64,000 nt of DNA from Cyclobacterium sp. 1_MG-2023 (GTDB taxonomy: Bacteria; Bacteroidota; Bacteroidia; Cytophagales; Cyclobacteriaceae), in the NCBI RefSeq assembly GCF_030546805.1, contig NZ_JAUOPC010000012.1, forward strand, positions 1 to 64,000, written 5' to 3'. Both the position numbers and the translations under genes were made by a program. Below the pieces are notes generated by a model. That model did no database searches, was not told the origin of the DNA, and saw nothing but the letters and a program-made list of their open reading frames with translations. Shown here one piece after another: positions 35,167 through 43,922 of this stretch. Positions within the stretch are counted from its first letter, which is position 1; each line of letters begins with the position of its first letter.

Positions 35167-36849
35167 TTATTGAATTTTATCCGCAACTGTCAGCACCTGT
35201 CCATCTTCCAACAATTTGGCTTTCAATTCAGAATAAGGAAGTTCCTGTACACTTATTTCTTTATCTATGGACATCACAGCAGCAGTAGCAGCAGATTGTC
35301 CTAGGATCATAAATACGGGTTCCATTCGAATGGAACCAAATGCGATATGACTTGCGGAAACAGCTACAGGTACTACGAGGTTTTGAATTTCATCCGCCTT
35401 AGGGACCAAAGATCCATAAGCAATTTCGTAAGGCTGCTTAAGATGCACACCTATATCTCCTTCATTTTGTACATGTCCATTTTCATCCACATAACGTTGA
35501 ATATTGTGCGAATCAATACTATATGACCCCATGCCTACTGATTCAGGAGTTGGTCTTTTTTGCATCAATTCATTTTCAGTCATCACATATTTCCCTATCA
35601 TTCTTCTGGCTTCTCTTACATAAATCTGATGAGGCCAGTTGCCATTGTCGGTAAATTCATCCTTGGCCAATCCCCATTTTTTAAATTCATCTTGAGTTGC
35701 TTTTGGTACTCTCGGATCATTGGCTACATAATATAGCAATCCTTTCTGGTAATCTTCATGTTCTTTTATGATCTCTCTCCTGCGTTCGTAGCTGGCCTCA
35801 GGGTAATCGTAATTCATTCCAATATTATCAGAACTAAAGGGGCCGTGGTTATTGGTATCCGTTTTCTTATTCGGGATCATGTCAAACTTTCCAAACCACT
35901 CGTCCCATCCTGCATCGAAGATTCGTCCAAGCACCTCATATTGGGAAGGGTCATAATTATCCGGCTTAGGGAAAGGAACTTGGTTGTCCGGATGTACAGA
36001 CATACAAGTCCTAAAGCAGTAAGCCTGAACTTTATTATCCCCTTCACCTTTCACGCCGGGATCTTCACCACTTATTCTTGGCAATAAGCCGGAGGAAGGA
36101 TCTCCCGGAATCACATAAGGATCAATGGGTTGATCCAGCACTTGAAAGTGATGTCTGTGATGATAAACTCCGGTTTGCACTCCATTCCACTCTTCACCAT
36201 AAACGTCGGTACCTTCTCTACCCACATGATAACTTACACCGGCAGCTGCCATTAAATCTCCCTCGTAGGTCGCATCGATGAACATTTTACCTTTAAACTC
36301 TTTCCCACTTAAAGTCCGAATTGCAGTGATTTTTCCATTTTCAACCGTTACTCCAGACTCCCTATCTAGCCATTCATCACGAAGAACCTCAATACCTAAT
36401 TCTTCAACCCATTCATCATAGACTTCTTCTGCCACATGTGGTTCAAATATCCACATGGTCCTGAATTTACCATCTATGGCCGGAGTTCCTTGTCCTTTGT
36501 TTCCAAAATCACTTTGAGCCTCCCATTTCCAAGCATCATCCTCCGCATACTTATCATACACGCGTTGGTAAAATTCACGGGACAAACCACCAATCACTTC
36601 CTTTTTTCCGGTATCTGTCCAACCCAACCCACCGGAAGTCAAACCTCCTAAATGAATATCAGGGGAAACCATGATGACAGATTTACCCATTTTTTTTGCC
36701 TGAATGGCTGCTGTTACTGCGCCGGAAGTGCCTCCATAGACGACCACATCTGTAATTTCTTCTTGTTCAGCAGCCGGACCGCAAGCCATGAACACCCAAA
36801 GCAGTGAGAGGCTTAAAAAGACAGACTTGATAGTACCTGTTTTTCTCAT
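35167..36849 (-). CDS. Exported FAD-dependent oxidoreductase, lipoprotein
   Basis: A 560-residue lipoprotein (lipobox VFMAC, Cys23). The FAD core starts with VVVYGGTSGAVTAAIQ, then HLGGLTSGGLGWTDTGKK, FIDATYEGDLMA and SASHIAFGSIRMEPVFMILG. It is a paralogue of the proteins at 31228 and 38468, sharing DTNNHGPFSSDNIGMNYDYP, VREARRMIGKYVMTE and the SIDSHNIQRYVD block. It lacks the golvesin-like domain. All three have GxTxxG in place of GxGxxG. The lipoprotein signal means FAD must be bound after Sec export, unlike most flavoproteins, or the family binds it in another way. Substrate unknown. Confidence 0.87.
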   Translation of the reverse strand: MRKTGTIKSVFLSLSLLWVFMACGPAAEQEEITDVVVYGGTSGAVTAAIQAKKMGKSVIMVSPDIHLGGLTSGGLGWTDTGKKEVIGGLSREFYQRVYDKYAEDDAWKWEAQSDFGNKGQGTPAIDGKFRTMWIFEPHVAEEVYDEWVEELGIEVLRDEWLDRESGVTVENGKITAIRTLSGKEFKGKMFIDATYEGDLMAAAGVSYHVGREGTDVYGEEWNGVQTGVYHHRHHFQVLDQPIDPYVIPGDPSSGLLPRISGEDPGVKGEGDNKVQAYCFRTCMSVHPDNQVPFPKPDNYDPSQYEVLGRIFDAGWDEWFGKFDMIPNKKTDTNNHGPFSSDNIGMNYDYPEASYERRREIIKEHEDYQKGLLYYVANDPRVPKATQDEFKKWGLAKDEFTDNGNWPHQIYVREARRMIGKYVMTENELMQKRPTPESVGMGSYSIDSHNIQRYVDENGHVQNEGDIGVHLKQPYEIAYGSLVPKADEIQNLVVPVAVSASHIAFGSIRMEPVFMILGQSAATAAVMSIDKEISVQELPYSELKAKLLEDGQVLTVADKIQ

Positions 36850-36968
36850 AATTTTAATTAGTTTATTGTTTTATTTATTGAATTCATTTTTTCCATTTTC
36901 TAACCCTTACTGAATGATAGGTTAAGTAAAAAGAAGGGTATCGCATTGCTACCATTATTTATTAATAC

Positions 36969-38372
36969 CTATAGATTTTTAAGCTTCATTCCAATGGGGT
37001 CCCAACCGACAATTTTCTTTTCAAAATAACTGATATTTCCTGCTTCTGTAGGACCTGAAGCACGGAGGCCAAAGACGGCATCCTCTACCACAGGTTTCCC
37101 ATTCCGAATAGACTCAAAGAAATTAACAAAATGCTCATACCTATCCCCTTTATAATTGGAAGGAACCTTAAATTCAAATTCCTTGGGCCCGACCATTTCA
37201 GCTTTTTGTGGATATTTTTCTCTATGGGCAGCTTTTAAAGCCTCCTGCATGGCTTCCGGAAAACTATTCAAGGACATTCCCGGGTCTTTTGGAAATGGAG
37301 TTTTGCGTAGTTTTAATCCATTAAAGTCTATCGTTATGTCCCCTTCGGACCCTACAATTCTAAAAAGAAAATTATTCCCTCCACCACTTACCAGATTGGT
37401 TCTTAAGGATAAATTAAATGCAGGGTGGGCATTGGTTTTGGGATAATCAAACAATCCCAAATGAATATCGGGTACGTCTCTTCCATCTTTCCAATACCTC
37501 AAGCCTCCGGTTGCTTGCACTCTTTCAGGGCCCTTGGAGCCGGTTACAAAATGTAACATGGAAAGCATATGCACATACAAATCACCTGCTACGCCCGTTC
37601 CATAATCTTGGTAATTTCTCCACCTAAAAAAACGTAATGGGTCCCATTCTCTTTTTGGCGCATTTGAAATATAAGTATCCCAATCCACTGTATCCGTAGA
37701 TGCATCCAGCGGAACAGTATATTGCCAAGCTCCTCTCGCACTATGCCTGTCAATTTGGGCTTCTGCAAAATTGATTTCACCTATTTCACCTGCCGCCAAG
37801 AGTTCTTTTGCCTTGGCGTGTATTATTGAACTAACATATTGACTACCTACCTGAAAAACCAATCCAGTACTTTTTTGCTTGGCAATGATTTCATGCCCAT
37901 CCGCTGAACGCTGCACCATAGGTTTTTCACAATAGACATGTTTGCCTTTATCCATAGCATCCAAGCTAATTTTCTGATGCCAATGGTCAGTGGTTGCATT
38001 TATGACAGCATCCACATCTGCCCGTTCCAGTATCTCTCGATAATCCTTGGTGGTAAATATATCAGCCCCCCACAATTCCTTAGCCCGGGTAAGCCTTCCA
38101 TCATACAGGTCGCAGGCAGCCACAATTTCAACTCCATCTACCATCAAGGCTGTATTTACATCTCCTATACCCATACCTCCGGTACCGATCACTGCTATCC
38201 GAATATTATCATTCGAAGCTATAGGTTTTCTTTGGAACAACTCGAGGTAGGCGGATGACTTAGCCCCCTTTATGGTTCCGGCAAAAACTGAGGGAGATCC
38301 AAGGGCCAAAGCGGCAGTACCGGAAGCTTTTTTTAAGAATTTTCTGCGGTGGTTTTTCGGTTGATCAGACAT
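36969..38372 (-). CDS. TAT-exported Gfo/Idh/MocA-family oxidoreductase
   Basis: A 467-residue periplasmic oxidoreductase. The twin-arginine signal is at the start (NHRRKFLKKASGTAALALGS). The NAD(P)-binding motif IRIAVIGTGGMGIGD follows at about residue 58, then the family EKP block HVYCEKPMV and the C-terminal alpha/beta domain with GGWxxxxYxxxG-like strands. TAT export with bound NAD(P) is the known route for glucose-fructose oxidoreductase, so the cofactor is probably carried out folded. Members act on sugar derivatives, sometimes as hidden glycosidases through 3-keto intermediates (GH109-like). It sits between two exported FAD enzymes, which suggests a combined oxidation of one sugar substrate. 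Confidence 0.9.
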   Translation of the reverse strand: MSDQPKNHRRKFLKKASGTAALALGSPSVFAGTIKGAKSSAYLELFQRKPIASNDNIRIAVIGTGGMGIGDVNTALMVDGVEIVAACDLYDGRLTRAKELWGADIFTTKDYREILERADVDAVINATTDHWHQKISLDAMDKGKHVYCEKPMVQRSADGHEIIAKQKSTGLVFQVGSQYVSSIIHAKAKELLAAGEIGEINFAEAQIDRHSARGAWQYTVPLDASTDTVDWDTYISNAPKREWDPLRFFRWRNYQDYGTGVAGDLYVHMLSMLHFVTGSKGPERVQATGGLRYWKDGRDVPDIHLGLFDYPKTNAHPAFNLSLRTNLVSGGGNNFLFRIVGSEGDITIDFNGLKLRKTPFPKDPGMSLNSFPEAMQEALKAAHREKYPQKAEMVGPKEFEFKVPSNYKGDRYEHFVNFFESIRNGKPVVEDAVFGLRASGPTEAGNISYFEKKIVGWDPIGMKLKNL

Positions 38373-38467
38373 AAGATGGTTTTTAGATTTTATTTGAGTT
38401 CTCTCCTTATTTGGCCCTTGTTAACTAATTTCGCATCGATAACCGACAAGAGGCCAAGCAATTGTTT

Positions 38468-40174
38468 CTAGTAATTCAAAATTTGATTGTCTCTAAGGAG
38501 TACCTCCCTCAATAAAGAATAATCCAAATCCTGCACGGCTACACCTCGATCAATGGCCAAAGAAGCTGCTGTGGCTGCTGATTGGCCCAAAACCATAAAG
38601 ACCGGTTCCATTCTAGCTGACCCAAAAGCAACATGGCTGGCACTAATACAAACCGGTACAAAAAGATTCTCCTTCTCACCTTTTTTGGGCACAATAGACC
38701 GGTAAGGAATGGGATAAGCAGTTAATCCTCTGGCTTCAAAATTACCTTCATTCTGTACATAACCATTATGGTCTACGTAGCGCTGAACCATGTGAGAATC
38801 CATCCCATATGAGCCCATTCCTACACCATCTTCTACCTGAGGTACCATACCTTCACAATCCGCCTGAGTAATCACATAATCGCTTACCATTCTCCTAGCT
38901 TCTCTCACATAAAGTTGCGGGGTCCATCCGTTTCTATCCTTGAACTCATCCTTAGTCATCCCCCATTTAGATACCACATCTCTGACTTTCTTTGGAATTC
39001 TTGGATGATAAGCCAAGCTCCACATTAACCCCTGCTGGTATTCCAACTGCCTTTGGGCATAAGCTTCCCTTTCGGCATAGCTTGCTTCCGGATAATCGAA
39101 ATTCTGACCTATAAAATCTGTTGAAAAGCCTTTCTGGTTATTGGTATCTGTTTTTTTATTTGGCATGGGGGTATTGATCCAAGGAACCAATGGATCACCA
39201 TAGTGGTACATCTCCTCAAGAGGCCCATTAGCTGCTTCATAATTCCTAAATAGCAACTCATATTCTAGTTCCTTGTAATTGTCGGGTTTCTCAAATGGAA
39301 TTCTATTCTCCGGATGATTTGTTAAGGTCATCCTGTAACAATAGGCTTGAATTCCTTTGTCAGCTGTCCCGTCTATTCCCGGACCACCTTCAATAATAAA
39401 AGGCAATAAGCCACTGGAAGGATCACCTTTAATTATGTATGGGTCTACTCCGGGAACAAAATTGTGGTGAATGGCATTTCGGGAAACATTCCCTTTTAAA
39501 GTAAGGTTATATTTATTGGCCTGTACACCATTCAATGTTTCTCCATATTGACTATTGGCCTCCCTTCCTGTAGTATAACTCACTTCGGAAGCAGCCATAA
39601 AATCTCCTTCATAGGTTGCATCCATAAACATTTTACCGGAATAAGTCTCTCCACTTTCCATAGTGATGGAAATAATTTTGTTGTTTTGAGAGTTTACACC
39701 GCTTTGCCTGTTCAGTCGTTTTCCGATGACCAGTGTAACATCTTCTGCAGCCAACATTTCATGATAAATTTTCATGGCTACGGATGGTTCAAAAGTCCAC
39801 ATGGCATCTTCACCATCATTTGATCTTGTTTGGTCTGGCCTAGATAAGTAGGCCAACCGATCCTCATATTTCCATGTAGAGGGGTCCTTATAGTATTCCA
39901 TTATGTTTTGGTAAAACTCCCTGGAAATACCCCCTATCACATCTTTGTTGCCTATATCTGTTGCTCCCAAGCCCCCTGTTGTCAAACCACCCAAATGGTT
40001 TGAAGGCTCAATTAGAATTACTGATTTACCCATTCGAGACATTTGAATGGCCGCTGCAACTCCTCCGGATGTCCCCCCATATATAACCAAATCATAAGTG
40101 GAAGTTTGGGCTTTCACCATAACAGACGAGGCACCGAATAGAAGAAATAATAAAACAGTAAACAGGCGTTTCAT
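38468..40174 (-). CDS. Exported FAD-dependent oxidoreductase
   Basis: A 568-residue protein with a Sec type I signal peptide (about 1-22, ending MVKAQ). FAD core: LVIYGGTSGGVAAAIQ, HLGGLTTGGLGATDIG, MFMDATYEGDFMA and SASHVAFGSARMEPVFMVLG. It shares the GxTxxG nucleotide loop and the block VREARRMVSDYVITQ with the paralogues at 31228 and 35167. Unlike them it is not a lipoprotein, so it should be free in the periplasm. It follows the sulfatase at 40243 by 68 bp, mirroring the sulfatase-flavoprotein pair at 33262 and 31228. Confidence 0.87.
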   Translation of the reverse strand: MKRLFTVLLFLLFGASSVMVKAQTSTYDLVIYGGTSGGVAAAIQMSRMGKSVILIEPSNHLGGLTTGGLGATDIGNKDVIGGISREFYQNIMEYYKDPSTWKYEDRLAYLSRPDQTRSNDGEDAMWTFEPSVAMKIYHEMLAAEDVTLVIGKRLNRQSGVNSQNNKIISITMESGETYSGKMFMDATYEGDFMAASEVSYTTGREANSQYGETLNGVQANKYNLTLKGNVSRNAIHHNFVPGVDPYIIKGDPSSGLLPFIIEGGPGIDGTADKGIQAYCYRMTLTNHPENRIPFEKPDNYKELEYELLFRNYEAANGPLEEMYHYGDPLVPWINTPMPNKKTDTNNQKGFSTDFIGQNFDYPEASYAEREAYAQRQLEYQQGLMWSLAYHPRIPKKVRDVVSKWGMTKDEFKDRNGWTPQLYVREARRMVSDYVITQADCEGMVPQVEDGVGMGSYGMDSHMVQRYVDHNGYVQNEGNFEARGLTAYPIPYRSIVPKKGEKENLFVPVCISASHVAFGSARMEPVFMVLGQSAATAASLAIDRGVAVQDLDYSLLREVLLRDNQILNY

Positions 40175-40242
40175 GATTTTTAAATTTTAATTGAAAATCA
40201 GCAAATGGTATAATTTTATCTAAACTCTAATCTTAAGATCTA

Positions 40243-41805
40243 TCACATGGCAGATGCTAAATGTTCGTTCAATTGATTCAATAGTTTATCAGCCAATTCG
40301 GAATTTTCGGCATATATATTTTTTGTTTCTCCAGGGTCTTCAGCCAAATCATAAAGTTCTCCGGGAGATGTAAAGGGATAATCTCCAAGCCCCACTACCT
40401 TCCATTTACCCTCTCTCAAAGCGTAGGACTCCCCACTTCCCCTCACGACTACAGCTTCTCTCTTTTCCAAATCTACTTTATCTCCATAAAAAACAGGCAA
40501 TAAATTGTACCCGTCTCTTGAAGCTCCTTCAGGTATTTTTTCACCCACCAAAGCAGCCAAAGTAGGTAAAACATCATTCAAGGCTATTAGCTGATCACTT
40601 ACATGTCCTTCAGGAAAATTTCCTTTCCAACTTGCTATTAAAGGCGTTCTAACACCTCCCTCATAAACAGACCATTTGGTTCCCCTGTAGGGGTAATTGG
40701 GCTGATGTGCATCAGGATTAATCTCCTTATTCACATCAGAGGGACTATTTGAATGGGCTTCACCGTCTTGGCCAGCATGGGTAGCAATAAACTGAGAGCC
40801 ATTGTCACTTGCAAAAATAATGAGGGTATTCTCCCTCAAGCCTAGCTCGTCAAGCTCTTGCAATAATTCACCTATATAATGATCCAGTTCGAATACATAA
40901 TCCCCATAAGGTCCGGCCTCAGTTTTACCAATAAATTCATCAGAAACAGCCAAAGGAATATGAGGTACATAGGGGGAATAATAAAGAAAGAAAGGTTTGT
41001 CTGAAGCTTCACTTTTATATTTCTGAAGATAATTCATACTTTCTTTGGTGATATAGGGTAGAAAATCCTTTAAAGGTAATTCCATAAGCTCTTCTCCCGG
41101 GGAAGCTGCTTCTGTGGTATATAAATCATGTTGAATGGCTCCAACAATTTTTTTATCTTCAAAAAGCCAACATTCACTGGCACAACTGAAACCAAACCAG
41201 TGTTGGAAACCCCGGTCCATGGGTCCATCACTTAATGGTTGATTGAAGTCAATGTTTGCCCCATTCTGCTCATCGTGAAATTTTCCATATCCCACAGGGA
41301 CCTCACCATCTGTTGTAGGGAAAGTTGTGCCCAAATGCCATTTTCCAAACCCCACGGTTTGGTAACCTGCACTGGTAAGCATCTGAGGCAAAGTCAATGT
41401 CTCCTCCCCAATCATTGACGGCTCGTAATTCCTCATCACTCCGCTTTTCTTCCAACTTCTCCATGGGTACTCGCCGGTCATTAGGGCATACCTACTTGGA
41501 GAGCAGACAGAAACTGGACAATAAGCTTCTGTGAACCGCACACCTTCTTCTGCCAATTGATTCAGATTAGGTGTAAAGGTCTTGGAATTCGAGTTGTACA
41601 CCTCCAAATCACCATAGCCCAAATCATCTGCAAAAATAAATAAGATATTAGGTAAGTCCTTTTTAACGATTTCTTTATCCTGAGATTTGCATGAAGCTAA
41701 TAAGAAAGTAACCAAAACCAAGTACCCCGAAAGTCTTTGTATTTTGGCAAATAGTCTTTGATTAAATAATTTTTTTCCCATTCTTTTAGCGTCTTCTCTT
41801 CTCAT
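40243..41805 (-). CDS. Exported sulfatase (S1 family), second type
   Basis: A 520-residue sulfatase lipoprotein (lipobox LLASC). The formylglycine site is C-S-P-S-R followed by YALMTGEYPWR; metal-site blocks are LFIFADDLGYGDLEVYN and IIFASDNGSQ, and GKWHLG is present. An internal ATG at 41781 would start a more standard signal peptide and is a credible alternative start. It is diverged from the sulfatase at 33262 in length and in the region between the CxPxR site and the C-terminus, so the two probably act on different sulfate positions. First enzyme gene of the leftward locus after a 424-bp gap from SusD. Confidence 0.91.
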   Translation of the reverse strand: MRREDAKRMGKKLFNQRLFAKIQRLSGYLVLVTFLLASCKSQDKEIVKKDLPNILFIFADDLGYGDLEVYNSNSKTFTPNLNQLAEEGVRFTEAYCPVSVCSPSRYALMTGEYPWRSWKKSGVMRNYEPSMIGEETLTLPQMLTSAGYQTVGFGKWHLGTTFPTTDGEVPVGYGKFHDEQNGANIDFNQPLSDGPMDRGFQHWFGFSCASECWLFEDKKIVGAIQHDLYTTEAASPGEELMELPLKDFLPYITKESMNYLQKYKSEASDKPFFLYYSPYVPHIPLAVSDEFIGKTEAGPYGDYVFELDHYIGELLQELDELGLRENTLIIFASDNGSQFIATHAGQDGEAHSNSPSDVNKEINPDAHQPNYPYRGTKWSVYEGGVRTPLIASWKGNFPEGHVSDQLIALNDVLPTLAALVGEKIPEGASRDGYNLLPVFYGDKVDLEKREAVVVRGSGESYALREGKWKVVGLGDYPFTSPGELYDLAEDPGETKNIYAENSELADKLLNQLNEHLASAM

Positions 41806-42229
41806 TTTTAAAAATTGTGAAATTTTATACCTACCAATTAGGTAAGGGGTCTATTTATTATAAAACACAAATAATTTATTTGTGCGTATTTCATTTTCTT
41901 GGTCAATATTTTATTCTCAAAAGCGCAATCTATTGGTTCACTAAAATAACAACTCTTTTGCACTTGTAATTTAGCTTTGAATAATATTATTTTTTATCAA
42001 ACTGATCATGAATATTGTTTGGCATTGCTTACCCTATTAATACCTATGACTTTAGCATAATCATCCATAGGTACTAGATTAAATCTTTTTTTCATGTTCA
42101 TGTTAGCTAGAGGATATCACCTTCAAACCATATTTCAAAAGAGAGTTTCCCACTCCAAGATCAATGAACTGAAGCAGGAAACTCAATTATTTTATTAAGT
42201 CATTTTATCGATAGGTATCAGCTTCCAAT
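41806..42229. other. Intergenic region before the enzyme genes
   Basis: About 424 bp between the SusD stop and the first sulfatase. It probably holds a separate promoter for the enzyme genes. An inverted repeat, TACCTATG at 42041-42048 and CATAGGTA at 42066-42073 (17-base spacer), could be an operator or weak hairpin for the end of the SusD transcript. No small gene seen. Confidence 0.5.
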
Positions 42230-43909
42230 TTAATAACCCGGATTCTGAGTAAGTGCGGTATTGGTCTCTAATTCTATTCTAGGGATAGGCCACAAGTAAT
42301 CTCTTTCGGGATTAAATGCCCTTGTTTCCACTACCACCATTTCATTTGCATTGCTGATATTGTCATAAATGGGAGTACCCATTTCATCTATCATTGGCGG
42401 CGAATTCAACCATCCTCCTCCACCATACCTGTTTACTCTTCCTCTTACAGGACCGGGGATTACATCTTCTGCTATCCTCCACCTTCGGATATCAAAATAC
42501 CTAAAACCTTCCATTCCCAATTCATGCCTTCTTTCCTTTCTAACAATATTCCTTAATTCATCTTGGGTTTTCCCGGACGTTAAGAGCGGCATTTGTACCG
42601 ATTCTCTGGAGCGGAGGGCATTGATTGCTTCATATACAGATTCATCCAATTGATTTAATTCAACCTTTGCTTCCGCATAATTCAGCAATACCTCGCCTAA
42701 TCTGAAAATGGTTAGATTCTGATCTGTGGACCCTACATCTGTGGGATAATTGGCCACATCTATATGCTTCCTATAAAGATAACCGGTAAAAGAAGCATAA
42801 GCATGTTGTGCCTCGATATTTGGAACCCTTATCATTTCATCCCCCGTAAATTCCCAAGTCATGGTACTGTCTCGGTGCGTCTCATAGATCCAATTTACCA
42901 AACGTGAGCCCGGTACTACCAATGTATGGCCTAACCTTGGATCTCTGTTCTCAAATGGACTATCGGGCTTATAAAGAGGCGACTCATCAATCGGCAAACC
43001 ATCGATACAATTGTAAGTATCTACCATGTCTTGAGGTGGCTTTTTATTTGAATGCCCCAAGGCCATTCTGGACCAAAAATTCCTGGGCATATTGTGGGTA
43101 GCTACCCCACGGAGATATTGGATCCTCATGATCACTTCAGGTGAATTATCTCCTGCAAAGGTGAACATTCCTTGGTAATCAGGGTCGATTTGATAAGCCC
43201 CGGAGTCTATAAGTTCCTTGGCTGCCGCTGCAGATTCTTCCCATCTTTCATTCCATAAAGCTACTCTAGATATCAATGCCAAAACGACTCCTTTTGTCAC
43301 CCTTCCTTTTTCAGAGGCATTTATAGGTATATAATTTTTCACCTCATTTAATTCTGAAAGCACAAAATCTATCACAGCCTCTTTAGAAGCCCTAGGTGTT
43401 TGGGACTCTTCCAGAGTTAGTGTGCTTGTAATCAAGGGTACATCACCATAAAGCTCCGCCAAATAGGAATAAAAGTAAGCCCTTAAAAATCTAGCTTCAC
43501 CTACCAACCTATCATAGTCTTCAGGGTCCATTTCCTGTTTTAGTTGGTTACTTTTAGAGGTAATATAATTTACTCTATTTATTCCTCTATAGAAATGAGA
43601 CCAAAAACCGTTGGTAAATCCATTGTCAGCATTTTGTTCTCCTCTACCCAAAGCTTGAAGGGTACTTCCATTTCGGTCCCAACCATCATCCGAGGCAAAG
43701 TCGAAAGATAAAAACCATGCTACTCCTACGGGAAAATACCAAAGTCTATTATAAACTCCTGTAACAGCCATTTCCAATTCAGTTTCATTGGAAAAATAGG
43801 TTTCGCTTGAAGGAGAGTCTAAGGGCAGTCGCTCTAAATATTCATCATCACATGCTGAAGAGAAAATCAAAGCAGGTATCAATATTGTATATATTATTAT
43901 CTTTTTCAT
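42230..43909 (-). CDS. SusD/RagB-like glycan-binding lipoprotein
   Basis: A 559-residue lipoprotein. The start at 43909 was chosen because the ATG at 43936 lies inside the SusC gene and because 43909 opens into a clean signal, MKKIIIYTILIPALIFSSAC, with lipobox Cys. Typical SusD features: LDSPSSETYFSNETELEMAV, TPR-like helices with EARFLRAYFYSYLAELYGDV, and RRHELGMEGFRYFDIRRWRI near the C-terminus. It caps the transporter encoded 13 bp upstream and, given the genes downstream, probably binds a sulfated glycan; that is an inference. Confidence 0.94.
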   Translation of the reverse strand: MKKIIIYTILIPALIFSSACDDEYLERLPLDSPSSETYFSNETELEMAVTGVYNRLWYFPVGVAWFLSFDFASDDGWDRNGSTLQALGRGEQNADNGFTNGFWSHFYRGINRVNYITSKSNQLKQEMDPEDYDRLVGEARFLRAYFYSYLAELYGDVPLITSTLTLEESQTPRASKEAVIDFVLSELNEVKNYIPINASEKGRVTKGVVLALISRVALWNERWEESAAAAKELIDSGAYQIDPDYQGMFTFAGDNSPEVIMRIQYLRGVATHNMPRNFWSRMALGHSNKKPPQDMVDTYNCIDGLPIDESPLYKPDSPFENRDPRLGHTLVVPGSRLVNWIYETHRDSTMTWEFTGDEMIRVPNIEAQHAYASFTGYLYRKHIDVANYPTDVGSTDQNLTIFRLGEVLLNYAEAKVELNQLDESVYEAINALRSRESVQMPLLTSGKTQDELRNIVRKERRHELGMEGFRYFDIRRWRIAEDVIPGPVRGRVNRYGGGGWLNSPPMIDEMGTPIYDNISNANEMVVVETRAFNPERDYLWPIPRIELETNTALTQNPGY

Positions 43910-43922
43910 CAGTTCCAAGTGT

